Below are positions 40,738 to 49,836 of a DNA stretch of 64,000 bases, in pieces. Location of the stretch: positions 488,284 through 552,283 of the forward strand of contig NZ_LMKB01000001.1 in assembly GCF_001421165.1 (NCBI RefSeq). The letters run 5' to 3'. The DNA comes from Frigoribacterium sp. Leaf8 (lineage in GTDB: Bacteria; Actinomycetota; Actinomycetes; Actinomycetales; Microbacteriaceae). Positions within the stretch are counted from its first letter, which is position 1; each line of letters begins with the position of its first letter. A model generated the notes under the pieces. That model saw only the letters and a list, made by a program, of their open reading frames with translations, did not search any database and had not been told where the DNA came from. The position numbers and the translations under genes are program-made.

Positions 40738-41982
40738 GTGACCTGGCCACCCGCTACTGAAGCAGACTTGCTTTCCGCCCTAGCCGCCGGCGACATAGCC
40801 GAATCGAATAACCTCGACGTGAAGACCCTCATCGGAGACTCGGACAGGTCGCGGAGAGATACCGCCAAGGATCTTGCTTCTTTCGCCGTAGATGGAGGCG
40901 CTCTCCTGATTGGCGTCCGAGAACACAAGGACACCCGCACCTTTGAGTGTTCACCCGTGGACCTGCACGATTCCCTCGAGCGAATTGAGCAGATCGCAGC
41001 AAACAGAATCGACCCACCTCTCGTTGTGCACCCCCGCGAGATCACGTCAGCTATTTCAGGCCTCGGCTATATCTGGGTCGACATACCAGCTAGCCCCGAT
41101 GCCCCCCACATGGTTGACGGTCGGTATTACGGGCGAGGAGAGCGGACGAACCGATCTCTTCCTGACGCTGAGGTACTCCGCCTGCACCGCTTAAACGCCG
41201 GCTTCCAAATTTCTACGGCCGGGGCGCTTGATGCCCTGCAGTTGAAGGACCCCTACCTTCAGCCCGGCCGAACCGGAGCGGAAGGTCACCTTTCCCCGCC
41301 AGCCTTCGGTCATCTCTACTTAGTCGCCACCCCGAGACGCGCAAGCCCCCGACTGGCACAGGACCTGATCTGGGACCGCTACGAGGAGCTGTTCCCCCTT
41401 ATCGGTCAAGCCGAGAAGTCGGTTCCCTCGGCGCTAAGAAATTATGGTCCGCACCTCCAGGGTTTCTCGCCTGAGGTTCGATCGTCATCCGTCGTTCTGA
41501 CAAACTTGCTGCAAGATCCTTTGGAGTCCGAGGGCACCGAAAAATTCGGCATGGAGATTCATATTGGTATCGATGCGTCAGTAAGCATGATCATCACGCG
41601 CGTGAGCACGCCCGGCAACGAACGTGGTCCTGCCCGCCTTCTGGATGGTGTCGTCCTTGCAAACTCCTGGAGGTTCTTGGCTTGGGTAAGGGCTCTTTCT
41701 GACATGACGGGGTACCTCGGCACTTGGGACGTCGGCCTTCGAGGCTCCATGCTTAGGGGTCGCACGTCCCTGACCTTTGCTGGCTACACCAATGGCGCGT
41801 CGAGTAGGGCCTACGACGAGGACTCTTACGAGCAGTCCACCACCGCGGCGCCTCGCGATCTCGCGCAGCCAGCACTTTCCGTCCGACAATTGAGTGAGCC
41901 CCTGCTGCGCGGACTGAACTCCTGGGGATACTGGCTCGCACTATTGCCGGAACTCGGTGGGACGCGGAGCCCTCACCTATGA
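40738..41982 (+). CDS. AlbA_2/Schlafen-type DNA-binding-domain protein
   Basis: A 414-residue protein, GTG start (40738-40740) with GGGG upstream. Residues about 20-150 form an AlbA_2 domain: ESNNLDVKTLIGDSDRSRRDTAKDLASFAVDGGALLIGVREH then IDPPLVVHPREI and GYIWVDIPAS (family landmarks, quoted in parts). This fold is shared with Schlafen nuclease cores, and such proteins turn up repeatedly in defence islands. The 260-residue C-terminal part is unrecognised. It converges with hamB (56-base gap region 41983-42055). Confidence 0.78.
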   Translation: MTWPPATEADLLSALAAGDIAESNNLDVKTLIGDSDRSRRDTAKDLASFAVDGGALLIGVREHKDTRTFECSPVDLHDSLERIEQIAANRIDPPLVVHPREITSAISGLGYIWVDIPASPDAPHMVDGRYYGRGERTNRSLPDAEVLRLHRLNAGFQISTAGALDALQLKDPYLQPGRTGAEGHLSPPAFGHLYLVATPRRASPRLAQDLIWDRYEELFPLIGQAEKSVPSALRNYGPHLQGFSPEVRSSSVVLTNLLQDPLESEGTEKFGMEIHIGIDASVSMIITRVSTPGNERGPARLLDGVVLANSWRFLAWVRALSDMTGYLGTWDVGLRGSMLRGRTSLTFAGYTNGASSRAYDEDSYEQSTTAAPRDLAQPALSVRQLSEPLLRGLNSWGYWLALLPELGGTRSPHL

Positions 41983-42055
41983 GACATCTCGAGACTGATT
42001 CGTAGGGCTGCGGGACTAGCCCGTCAAGCGCGCTTGCTCTGCCATGGCTCAGGCA

Positions 42056-45000
42056 TCAATGCCACTCCTCCACTCGAACCGTTCCATCGGAGGTAGTCCA
42101 CGCCCGCCAGAACTGCGCTGCCGTACTGAAAGGCACCGCAAGCCGTCCTAGGTGTTCGGAATCGGCCCCTCGAATGGCATCGTTCCCCCTAGCTAGGCGC
42201 ACAGGCACTTCCACAGGCATCGCTTGGTTCGGAAGAACGGGCAGGGAGCGTTGCACTGGCGACCAGCTCGATTCTTCCGTCTCCGACTGATCTCGAAGGA
42301 AGTCGACCCATTGACTGTGCGAACTTGGCGTGGGCTTGTCGACCCGCTCCGAATAGGCCTGTAACGATGAGGATGCGAGCCAGGCATTGAACGTGGCGAA
42401 GCTTGTGACAGTGGGACTTAGTTCCTTCGCGACTATGTGAGCAACGGAACGTGACGGAAGCCCGGCCTGGAGAAGCATCATCGCGGCTCGGTCAAGCGAT
42501 CCGGTTTGGACCGCGAGAGCCACCCAATTGACACTCTTCTCTGGCAGAAGGCGCTCCTCAGGAGCAAGGCGGCTACGCACTGATTCGAGGCCCCAGGACA
42601 AATTGAAACCGACCGAGTCCTCGATGAAGTCGTAGGCAGCATAGGTCGCCGTCGGATCGGAGAAGTTCAGCGAGCCCCCTGAGAGCCAGTGGGCGAGGAC
42701 TGCTTCCCACTCTGTTGGGTGCTTAGACGCCGGCGTAAAGGGCGGAATCTCAAAGAGCAGAGCCACAAGCGCCGTGATTGCCGCGACGGCTGCTTCATTG
42801 TCATTCGTTTCGATGGCCGTCGTGGCCTCCTCATACAACGCGCCTAAAGCCGCCTCCCTCTCTGCAAGCAGACGCTCCGTTTGCAGGCCAATTCCAGCTA
42901 GGAACATGCCTCGACGTTGAGCTGCGGTCGTCTCACGCCAAACCACACCGGCACGCGCCTTGAGCACTTCGGGGTAGAGCAGCTGCTCAGCCCTTGGCAG
43001 CCGCGAAAGTGATCGGGACCAAAGTGAGTCTTTTAGGGCTTTCTCAAGTGCAACCGTCACGTCGTCGTCGTCGCTTGCCCCTCCGAGCAGGCTCAGCAGA
43101 CTGACGTCAATCAGGGCAATTAGAGCAGCCAATTCGCCAGCGTCATCATCGCCCGTTCCGGATGAGATCTCTTGCTGATTGAGAACAAACTCGACAACGC
43201 TGGCGGCGTCTTCTTCGGGGACAGCCCTCTGAATGCGGCTTACGACTTGTCGAACGACCTCGACGATGCCGCTCCGGAGAGTGTGCTCGGAAGCTGCCGT
43301 CTGCAGCATGTCCCAGGCATCGAGCTTCGTTCGCCGCTTGCGGCCGTCGTGCTCGAGGACGGGAAAGAGGACCAGCCCCTCGACGTCAGCGAAGGCCCGG
43401 CCGGCACGACCTATCACGTTGAGAAAGTCGGCCGTAGGCATTGGACCACCGTCCAACCCAAAAATGCCGTGAAAGACCACTGTCGTCGCGGAAAGATTGA
43501 TGCCCTGCGCCAAGGTTGGGGAAGCGATCACCAAGCGGAGTGCATTCTCACGGATGAGCCGCTCGACGTGGTGCCGATACTGGGTGGGCAGACTCCCGTG
43601 GTGGAGGCCAACGCCGAGCCGAAGACATTGAGTCACGACGTCTTCCGGTCCAAAAAGTTCCTCTGCTACACGAACAGCCTCGTCGACGGCAGGCTGATTG
43701 TTTACCGGAACGGGATCAAGAAGTCTTTGCCGGTGGAGACTAGGGATGCGCTTGGCCAGCGCAAGCACGGACGCTTTCCTGGGTGAGTAGATAAGGACTG
43801 TGTGATCGCGGCCGATGAGCGCCGCTGCGGTGGCGAGGGTCATCTCCGGCTGGTCGTTGGGGTACAGCGACTTTCGGCGCCCAACTGGCGTACCTTGCGG
43901 AAACAGTTGCGGAATGAATGGTTTTTCCCCACCCACGGTAAGTTCCATGCGACCCGAACCGGCTCTAGTCAACTCGACCAGGCCGAAACGCCGACGTGTA
44001 GGTGTCCAATCTGTGCGGATGAGCCCAGATTCGCCCTCACCAGTGAACCAATCGGCAAAGTCAGCGAGGGCGTCTCCCTCCGGAAGGACTGCAGAGAGGC
44101 ACAGGATGCGTCGCCCAGCGGCATCAGAGCGATTTAGGAGCCGCTGAATCTGAGCTTCGTAACGCACTTCCCGCTGGCCAGGCCCAATCATGTGCCCCTC
44201 GTCGAAGACGATCAGCCCAACGTTGCCCAGTAACTCCTCGTCTTTCCGGAGAGCGAAGTCGAACTTTTCAGGGGTCGCTACGACTAGGTCGCTACTGGCA
44301 AGACCTCGCCCATCATTCGGAGTCACGCCCATAGGCCCGTACAGGGCGGAGACAGAGTAGCCGAGGGGGACGAAGAGCTTTCGCAGGTTGTGCTCGGTTT
44401 GAGAGGACAACGCCTTGAGTGGGGTAACGAAAATGATGCGCTGGTCACGAGCAAGGACTCGAAGTATGGCGAGTTCGGCGATGCGCGTCTTGCCCGCGCT
44501 GGTGGGCATGGAGAGAACGAGATCGGCGTCGGACTCAAGAACGGCGGCTGCTCCAGGCAACTGAGAAGGCCACAACTCAACTTCAGCCCGGGCGCGTGCT
44601 CTTAACCGAGTAATGAAAGCATCTCTGAGGTGGTGCCACTTTCCGCTGCTAACTTTGGCGGCGTCGGAATGAGGGGGCACTCGAGGGACCCTCGCGTGCA
44701 GACTCGCGTTCCACAGCCCCTCCAGGAGGTGGCTCGCAAGCCGATGCGTCCACCATTGCAAGACAAACCCGTGGTCTGCGGCAAGGGTGGCGCTCCTCGC
44801 AAGAGACGCCCTAGCTTCATCGAACAGGCCCCGAGCCCCATGGTCGAGTCCGGTCAACATCAGGCTCATAGCCTGCATGAACGTCAGATCTAGGGCATGA
44901 AATCGCGGGTCGATAATCGTTTCGTCATACATTCCTGGTGTTTCACTCTGACTCAGCTTTGGTTCGTCACTCCTGGAAGGAGAATCCAGAAGGGAGATAA

Positions 45001-45505
45001 GCCGCGGAATTCTCTCCCCAATGTGCTTGCTTAGAGCATCCAGGTCCCGGAGCATCAGCCGGCTCAGAGCGTATGCCGTTGCGTCATTTTCAGCATGAAT
45101 CGGATTTCGATCGACGAGAGAATAGGCGCGTGCGGAGTAGCCCGCCAAGTGATAGCACATGGCGGCTATGGCTATGTTCATGTCGCGATCAGGGGCCTCG
45201 GGGTCACCGTCTCTTAACACAGCCTCCATGGCTTCAGCTGCTCGTTCAAACGCAAGTTCCACAGGCCTGGAGAGGTCGTTATCCTCATCCGCTTCCGACA
45301 GCAAGGCTAGTGCGTTCGATGCGAGACCAAACGCGTAACTCATGAGGTCGTAACTGAGTCGCTTCGCGAATTTCGGCCCGTTTCTCGGAACCAAGCCGCG
45401 TCTCCAGACCAAGGCGCGCGACTGACCCCGCGCCAATAGATTGCCGTTGCTTCCCGGCTCAACTGTTGCCATGACCTCGAGAGCGAGGTCCTCAGCGCCC
45501 GGCAT
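42056..45505 (-). CDS. hamB: HamB, Hachiman SF2 helicase
   Basis: A 1149-residue helicase. A 300-residue helical N-terminal region precedes the motor: Walker A MPTSAGKT (about 330-337), VTPLKALSSQ, ATPEKFDF, DEAH-variant FDEGH (about 438), LSAVLP, SPTLAQGINLSATTVVF and the arginine motif NVIGRAGRAF (about 700). A long helical C-terminal half follows. The order and size match HamB, the DNA-sensing helicase of the Hachiman phage-defence system, with HamA encoded just upstream and overlapping by 14 bases. In studied systems HamB holds HamA inactive until it meets damaged or invading DNA. Confidence 0.88.
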   Translation of the reverse strand: MPGAEDLALEVMATVEPGSNGNLLARGQSRALVWRRGLVPRNGPKFAKRLSYDLMSYAFGLASNALALLSEADEDNDLSRPVELAFERAAEAMEAVLRDGDPEAPDRDMNIAIAAMCYHLAGYSARAYSLVDRNPIHAENDATAYALSRLMLRDLDALSKHIGERIPRLISLLDSPSRSDEPKLSQSETPGMYDETIIDPRFHALDLTFMQAMSLMLTGLDHGARGLFDEARASLARSATLAADHGFVLQWWTHRLASHLLEGLWNASLHARVPRVPPHSDAAKVSSGKWHHLRDAFITRLRARARAEVELWPSQLPGAAAVLESDADLVLSMPTSAGKTRIAELAILRVLARDQRIIFVTPLKALSSQTEHNLRKLFVPLGYSVSALYGPMGVTPNDGRGLASSDLVVATPEKFDFALRKDEELLGNVGLIVFDEGHMIGPGQREVRYEAQIQRLLNRSDAAGRRILCLSAVLPEGDALADFADWFTGEGESGLIRTDWTPTRRRFGLVELTRAGSGRMELTVGGEKPFIPQLFPQGTPVGRRKSLYPNDQPEMTLATAAALIGRDHTVLIYSPRKASVLALAKRIPSLHRQRLLDPVPVNNQPAVDEAVRVAEELFGPEDVVTQCLRLGVGLHHGSLPTQYRHHVERLIRENALRLVIASPTLAQGINLSATTVVFHGIFGLDGGPMPTADFLNVIGRAGRAFADVEGLVLFPVLEHDGRKRRTKLDAWDMLQTAASEHTLRSGIVEVVRQVVSRIQRAVPEEDAASVVEFVLNQQEISSGTGDDDAGELAALIALIDVSLLSLLGGASDDDDVTVALEKALKDSLWSRSLSRLPRAEQLLYPEVLKARAGVVWRETTAAQRRGMFLAGIGLQTERLLAEREAALGALYEEATTAIETNDNEAAVAAITALVALLFEIPPFTPASKHPTEWEAVLAHWLSGGSLNFSDPTATYAAYDFIEDSVGFNLSWGLESVRSRLAPEERLLPEKSVNWVALAVQTGSLDRAAMMLLQAGLPSRSVAHIVAKELSPTVTSFATFNAWLASSSLQAYSERVDKPTPSSHSQWVDFLRDQSETEESSWSPVQRSLPVLPNQAMPVEVPVRLARGNDAIRGADSEHLGRLAVPFSTAAQFWRAWTTSDGTVRVEEWH

Positions 45506-46286
45506 CGGCGATCACTCCCTCATAGACGCTAGCTACGAAGTTGGCGTGGTTTGGTATGTGGACCAGAACTGAATGCTGGCCGGTTTTCGAAGAGGCGGTG
45601 TCCATGTCGGACCTCAGGCCTTTTTGCAGGTCCACGCCGGACAGAATGAAGAGAAGGTGCTCAATCCTTGAGAGTTTCACTGTGACGTCGGCGCGCATAG
45701 CGGCAGCCAGGAGACTTTCATGGTCTTCCTCCCACAGTCGCGTCTGAATGAAGCCCTTCGTGCTTGGGTTGGGCAACCCGTTATCCTTATCGAGCGCCTC
45801 GCGAGCTGCAGCGATGACGCTAGCCCCCGGCCTTACACCGCTTTTTGCCTCTCCTTTGAGATAGCGCGGCCGTGCCCGCCGGCCGGATGTCAAGCGCACG
45901 CCGATGAGGTCGTCACCGCGCATGGCCAGGCTTGCTCGATCTTTCCATCGGAGCCGAAAGATGACCTCGAAGCTAGTCGTACTGCGGATGAACTCCGCAC
46001 CAAGAATCTCGCCAAGGTCACCAGAGCGGGTCCGCTTCGCACGCGCCCCGGGCAATGCTCCGTCGACGGCTGCGGCGAATGTCCGCTCTAGGCGGCTCAT
46101 CGATTCATAGGCGGGTGCGAAGTAGCTGCGAATTGTCAGGGGGATCGAACTGCGGAGAAACTCTCGCATATCACCCTCCGCGAGTCGCACGACGGTGATG
46201 CGTTTGCCGGGAGAGTGGTCCTCCGTCACTCCAGCCGGAAAAAGCCTCCCAGCGCCCCCCACGGTGGTTGCTTGTTCCGTATTCAT
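45492..46286 (-). CDS. hamA: HamA, Hachiman DUF1837 nuclease
   Basis: A 264-residue DUF1837 protein. RSGDLGEILG (Glu93), RGDDLIGVR (Asp126) and LKGEAKS (Glu146, Lys148) form a PD-(D/E)xK active site of the kind described for HamA, which degrades DNA when released by HamB. GGGGGAG ribosome site before the ATG. It overlaps hamB, giving a two-gene operon. An AAGCGGA/TCCGCTT hairpin lies about 100 bases upstream. The catalytic residues all look intact, so the system may be active. Confidence 0.88.
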   Translation of the reverse strand: MNTEQATTVGGAGRLFPAGVTEDHSPGKRITVVRLAEGDMREFLRSSIPLTIRSYFAPAYESMSRLERTFAAAVDGALPGARAKRTRSGDLGEILGAEFIRSTTSFEVIFRLRWKDRASLAMRGDDLIGVRLTSGRRARPRYLKGEAKSGVRPGASVIAAAREALDKDNGLPNPSTKGFIQTRLWEEDHESLLAAAMRADVTVKLSRIEHLLFILSGVDLQKGLRSDMDTASSKTGQHSVLVHIPNHANFVASVYEGVIADAGR

Positions 46287-46386
46287 AGTGCTCCCCCTGA
46301 GCTTGCCAAGCGGCCGTCGAAATCACGCTCAAGCAGTTTTGCGGCGCATCGGCCAAAGGCTCAGGTCGTGCGCCGCGCGGTCGGCA

Positions 46387-46403
46387 AAGCGGACAATCCG
46401 CTT
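46387..46403. promoter_or_regulatory. Short inverted repeat upstream of hamAB
   Basis: AAGCGGA-CAA-TCCGCTT, perfect 7-bp arms, about 100 bases before hamA. TATA-rich sequence (46413-46430) next to it could hold a minus-strand -10. The whole space 46287-46723 contains no gene; this and the promoter-like AT patch are the only signals seen. Confidence 0.4.
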
Positions 46404-46723
46404 AGAAACCGTTCCTATAAATCTATAGCTCAGGCCGCATCCGAACCACATCTAGGAACCTGCCACGATCGGATGGCATCCCTCCAAGCCTCCGGGAAGG
46501 CTGGGGTCGCAACGCCTGCGTGTCGAATTGCGAGACCCTGCCCGTGAGGCCTCTGCTCATGGCCACCATAACAAGTAGCTTGCCGCATCACTTCGGGCCC
46601 GAACGCCTCAGACGGCGGCTGAATCTCTACGTTGACGTGCAGTCCATGGCAGATGGCCTAACGCTCAGGCACCTCCCGCCGACAGTCACCTAGCAAGTCC
46701 GAAGGCATTTCTAGGGGGAACCA

Positions 46724-47173
46724 ATGAAGCAGAGACGCATTATCCGAAACGACGCGGAGGCCTGGAAGGACTTCATGCCCCAGCCTGGAAATGGAGGCGT
46801 GCCTCAGCATCGGGAAGTGGAGGCCTTCAAGTCGGCAGTGCAAGACAACGACGAACTACGTCAGAAGGTCATTGGGGAACTACGGGAGAGATCCGAGGGT
46901 CAGCCCGCTATACAGCTTGGCATTTTGGTAGCAAGCTTGTCGGCCTTCGCAATCATCGTCACGATGTTTCCGCGCACTCTCGACTTGACTTCTGCGTCAT
47001 CGCTGGAACTCTTTCAGTCCCTGTTCCTCACGACCGGAGCCTGCGTCCTGGCCCTTTTCATGCTCGGCGCAGCGCTTACGGCGCACCAACAGAGTCGCAC
47101 TCGGCACGCTTCTTCCTACTTGCAGGCCTACCTCGAGGTACTCCCTCGGCTGGGTGACGTTCCGAAGTCTTGA
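46724..47173 (+). CDS. Two-TM protein of the defence island
   Basis: A 149-residue protein. The N-terminal 60 residues are charged and helical; two membrane spans follow (AIQLGILVASLSAFAIIVTMF, about 62-82, and SLFLTTGACVLALFMLGAAL, about 103-122) and a short cytosolic tail. The layout (charged helix then two spans) is similar to the protein at 56186-56626. No family recognised. Lies between Hachiman and the candidate methyltransferase system; it may be an effector or accessory of either, or a solitary gene. Confidence 0.6.
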   Translation: MKQRRIIRNDAEAWKDFMPQPGNGGVPQHREVEAFKSAVQDNDELRQKVIGELRERSEGQPAIQLGILVASLSAFAIIVTMFPRTLDLTSASSLELFQSLFLTTGACVLALFMLGAALTAHQQSRTRHASSYLQAYLEVLPRLGDVPKS

Positions 47174-47441
47174 TCGACTAGCTCGTGACTCAGATGGCTG
47201 CGCTCCTTTGCCGCAGGGGCGCCCGAGTGCGATGGTCTGATTTGGGGCCACGCGTACAAGGTGCTTGAACGCTCAGAGGGCGAATTTCGACCTCGCCCCT
47301 GCGGCTACTCGCGTACGCCTTCCTGGGGTTAGCATGCGGAAGGCCCACGTTTGAGCGTCGGGAGCCAATCTCCCCCGACCGAGGTCGATCGGAGCCCGTC
47401 CTTCCGCCGGCCCACGCTGCCTGCAAGTGTTACTACCCGCG

Positions 47442-47840
47442 TTAGTCCGACCAGGCCGTGAAGCGGCGCTTTGTGAACGCGAAAACATGAAAAGCTCTGT
47501 CCGCATCAAGGAAGCCAAGGAGAATATCGTCGTCCTCCACCTCGGCCTCGTCCGAGTGCCTCGTGGGTTTCTTCATCGGGAAACCGACGACGATTGCCGG
47601 CGTATCAAGATCTGGGTACTGTCTGTTGCGCAGCCACTGCTTCCAGCGAACTAGCTGACCGACTTCGAAAGGCTCCTCAGCTTCCCATTCCTCAAGGGCT
47701 GCGCGTAAACGGTTTCCGTATCCTGGGTCACGAGCTGCTTCCTTGTAACGGCGCCACCTCTGCTCGTCCTCGGATACAAGGGCGGCTGAAAGGTCTTCCG
47801 AGGCGTCCGCCGCTGAATTGAGGGACTCATCGTGCGTCAT
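47442..47840 (-). CDS. Unknown protein, third gene of a three-gene operon
   Basis: A 132-residue acidic protein. PFEVGQLVRWKQWLRNRQYPDLDTPAIVVGF (cited as landmark in parts; about 58-88) and DDDILLGFLDADRAFHVFAFTKRRF suggest a small beta-barrel, in the manner of proteins that read 'VGxxVxWK...PAxV'. Overlaps the preceding gene by 14 bases. No catalytic residues evident. Probably an accessory or specificity factor of the operon; this is inference. Confidence 0.65.
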   Translation of the reverse strand: MTHDESLNSAADASEDLSAALVSEDEQRWRRYKEAARDPGYGNRLRAALEEWEAEEPFEVGQLVRWKQWLRNRQYPDLDTPAIVVGFPMKKPTRHSDEAEVEDDDILLGFLDADRAFHVFAFTKRRFTAWSD

Positions 47841-48693
47841 TGTTGGCCTTTCCTAATTCAAACCGCTCTGACTGGCTCAACTGGAGTGACGGGTAGCTGC
47901 TACTCCGATGGGCATTCCCGGCACCACCCGATGGGTGAAGCAGTGAGGAGTTCTTGCTAAAGCCACCCATTGCGCCGAAGGCACGAGCGAAAGCTGCCTC
48001 AGGCGCTGCAGAAGCATTCTTCGCGGGCTCGTCCTCGAGTTGCTGCGCTCTGAGCTGCGACGTGAGTTGCCGAAGTTTGCGGTAGAACTGACGTGCGCTA
48101 CGGATTCCAGGCACTGTATCGACGGCAAAGACGGCGGTTAGGTGCAGGGCATGCGGGTCGTTGTTCTCTTGGTAGTAGAGCGCTCGGAGGAGGAAGTAAT
48201 CGATATCTTCAACTGGGGAAAACTCCGAGAACAGATCGAAGTAAGCCTTTGCATCTCCGTTGGTCTTCTCTACGCGAATACGCAAGGACCCAAGCAATAG
48301 CGGTCTCACCGCCTTTCGGACCGTCATTCGGAAGTCTGCAAGTGCTTCTCTTTCCATGACGTTCCAGGAAAAGCCGCGACTGGCTACGTGCCAATCGTGC
48401 AGCTTGTCCGCTTGTCCCCTCAGGGAGTGAACGCCCTCCACTAGCTGCTTGAGCTGAGGCCCAATGAGCGCCACAACCTGCCCAGCCTCATGCCAGACTG
48501 GAGGAGATGTACGGAGCCGATGAACGTAGGGCAGCGTGTCTTCCGTCACCTCGCGCAGAGACACGGACTCATGGCGGCCATTCACGGCGACAAACAACGT
48601 GCCCTCGACGTCAAGCACCGGGTCGGCAGAAAATATGGCATTCTCATTGCCCAAGAGGTCGGCCGCGAAGCCAACGACACGGATGTCATTCAT
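47827..48693 (-). CDS. Unknown protein, middle gene of a three-gene operon
   Basis: A 288-residue protein. First 60 residues look beta-rich (VLDVEGTLFVAVNGRHESVSLREV); the middle is helical with a possible coiled coil (IGPQLKQLVEGVHSLRGQADKLHDW, about 75-99); the C-terminal 70 residues are Ser/Ala-rich and likely disordered. No family recognised. It overlaps its neighbours by 8 and 14 bases, so the three genes are translated together. The block points away from the methyltransferase gene. Confidence 0.65.
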   Translation of the reverse strand: MNDIRVVGFAADLLGNENAIFSADPVLDVEGTLFVAVNGRHESVSLREVTEDTLPYVHRLRTSPPVWHEAGQVVALIGPQLKQLVEGVHSLRGQADKLHDWHVASRGFSWNVMEREALADFRMTVRKAVRPLLLGSLRIRVEKTNGDAKAYFDLFSEFSPVEDIDYFLLRALYYQENNDPHALHLTAVFAVDTVPGIRSARQFYRKLRQLTSQLRAQQLEDEPAKNASAAPEAAFARAFGAMGGFSKNSSLLHPSGGAGNAHRSSSYPSLQLSQSERFELGKANNDAR

Positions 48694-49540
48694 TGAAGTT
48701 CCTTTTCCGCAAATCAGATGTCATTGACCCGTAAGGGTCCGGTACGCTCTTGGCCACTCGACCTAGAAGCCGAGCATGCTTCAAGCTTTCTTCCGGCCCA
48801 AGCGGATTCTCATGGCTCGTCAACCACCGGCGGTAGCGGCCAAGATAGTCCTCCCGGAAGTACACATGCCGTGCCCTCAGGTGTTTCTGGTCCGTCATGA
48901 CAGCTCGCAGGCGACCCTCCCAAGCCCATCGGCGCGGATCAGCCCGCCGGGACATCGAAATTTCCGGCGCGAAGGGCTTCTCGGGCGTCACCGCCCTGTC
49001 CTCAGTCAAGTAGTCAGAACTGGGGTGAAAGGAATCAGTGATCCAAGCGCGAAGCGCGGCTTGATGCGACTGCAATGGAATGGCGTGTCGGTGGACCACG
49101 TCGGCAGGAGCGTCAACACTTGGGTTTGAAAGAGAGATGTGGCCGAGCGCAACCCCTCCTGTGTCGAACGGCGCGACAGCTCCGGAGATGGTTCCGTCTT
49201 CGATAGCTGCAAAAACAGCAACATAGTCACCAAATTCTGGGGAGTTTCTGCCAATCCCGTAATACACGTACTGATTCCCCGCCCAGAGCATCGCCTCTGC
49301 CTTAGCCGTGCTCGACGATCGGGGCAGCCCATAGAACCGGCCCGTCAGGCGACGGAGCAAGATCTCTTGCCAGGACATCGTCGACGACGCGACCGCGCTT
49401 CCAGAGCTAGCCCCCACCACTGGTCCCGGCGGCCTCACGCGCATGCCTTGGACCCACGGCAATGCCCCGTTCCGCGACCAGGCTTTGACGCCCAAAGCCA
49501 AGGGGCTGGACGCGCGTTGGAGTAGGGAGGAGAGCCACAT
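48686..49540 (-). CDS. Unknown protein, first gene of a three-gene operon
   Basis: A protein of up to 284 residues. The conserved-looking part begins at MSWQEILLRRLTGRFYGLPR (ATG at 49376-49378) and includes NQYVYYGIGRNSPEFGDYVAVFAAI and RHVYFREDYLGRYRRWL near the C-terminus. The N-terminal 55 residues before that are low in structure, so the shorter start is a real alternative; a TTG at 49552 would add four more. Family not recognised. It diverges from the methyltransferase gene across a roughly 296-base promoter region (49541-49836). Confidence 0.6.
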   Translation of the reverse strand: MWLSSLLQRASSPLALGVKAWSRNGALPWVQGMRVRPPGPVVGASSGSAVASSTMSWQEILLRRLTGRFYGLPRSSSTAKAEAMLWAGNQYVYYGIGRNSPEFGDYVAVFAAIEDGTISGAVAPFDTGGVALGHISLSNPSVDAPADVVHRHAIPLQSHQAALRAWITDSFHPSSDYLTEDRAVTPEKPFAPEISMSRRADPRRWAWEGRLRAVMTDQKHLRARHVYFREDYLGRYRRWLTSHENPLGPEESLKHARLLGRVAKSVPDPYGSMTSDLRKRNFNE

Positions 49541-49836
49541 CGCTCTTGACAATACCCATTCGTCGCGTACTGTCGCGAACCTCCTTTAGGGGCCCGGGCT
49601 CAGCCTCGCCACGAGTTCCACCGAATTTACTTGCAGGGCGCCCGCCACGAGCGTGACGTGGTGTTCATTAATCGCGCTGACAGGTGCCCTCGAGAATCAG
49701 AGTTAGACGCATTCCTACTGTGGCCCTTTAGTTCAGCCTCAGGTGCTCGAGGTGGAATCCGAGTTCTGCCCTGTACGCGAGAATAGGTATGAGCCAAAGG
49801 GAGAGCCTTGGCCTGGTAGCGCGAGGTAGGAATGAT

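Noticed and set aside
48900-49600. AAAGGAGG on the minus strand near 49582-49589 as a ribosome site for a longer first gene
   Set aside because: No ATG, GTG or TTG lies 5-10 bases after it in a usable frame; the spacing to the next ATG is about 18 bases and leads to a short out-of-frame peptide.
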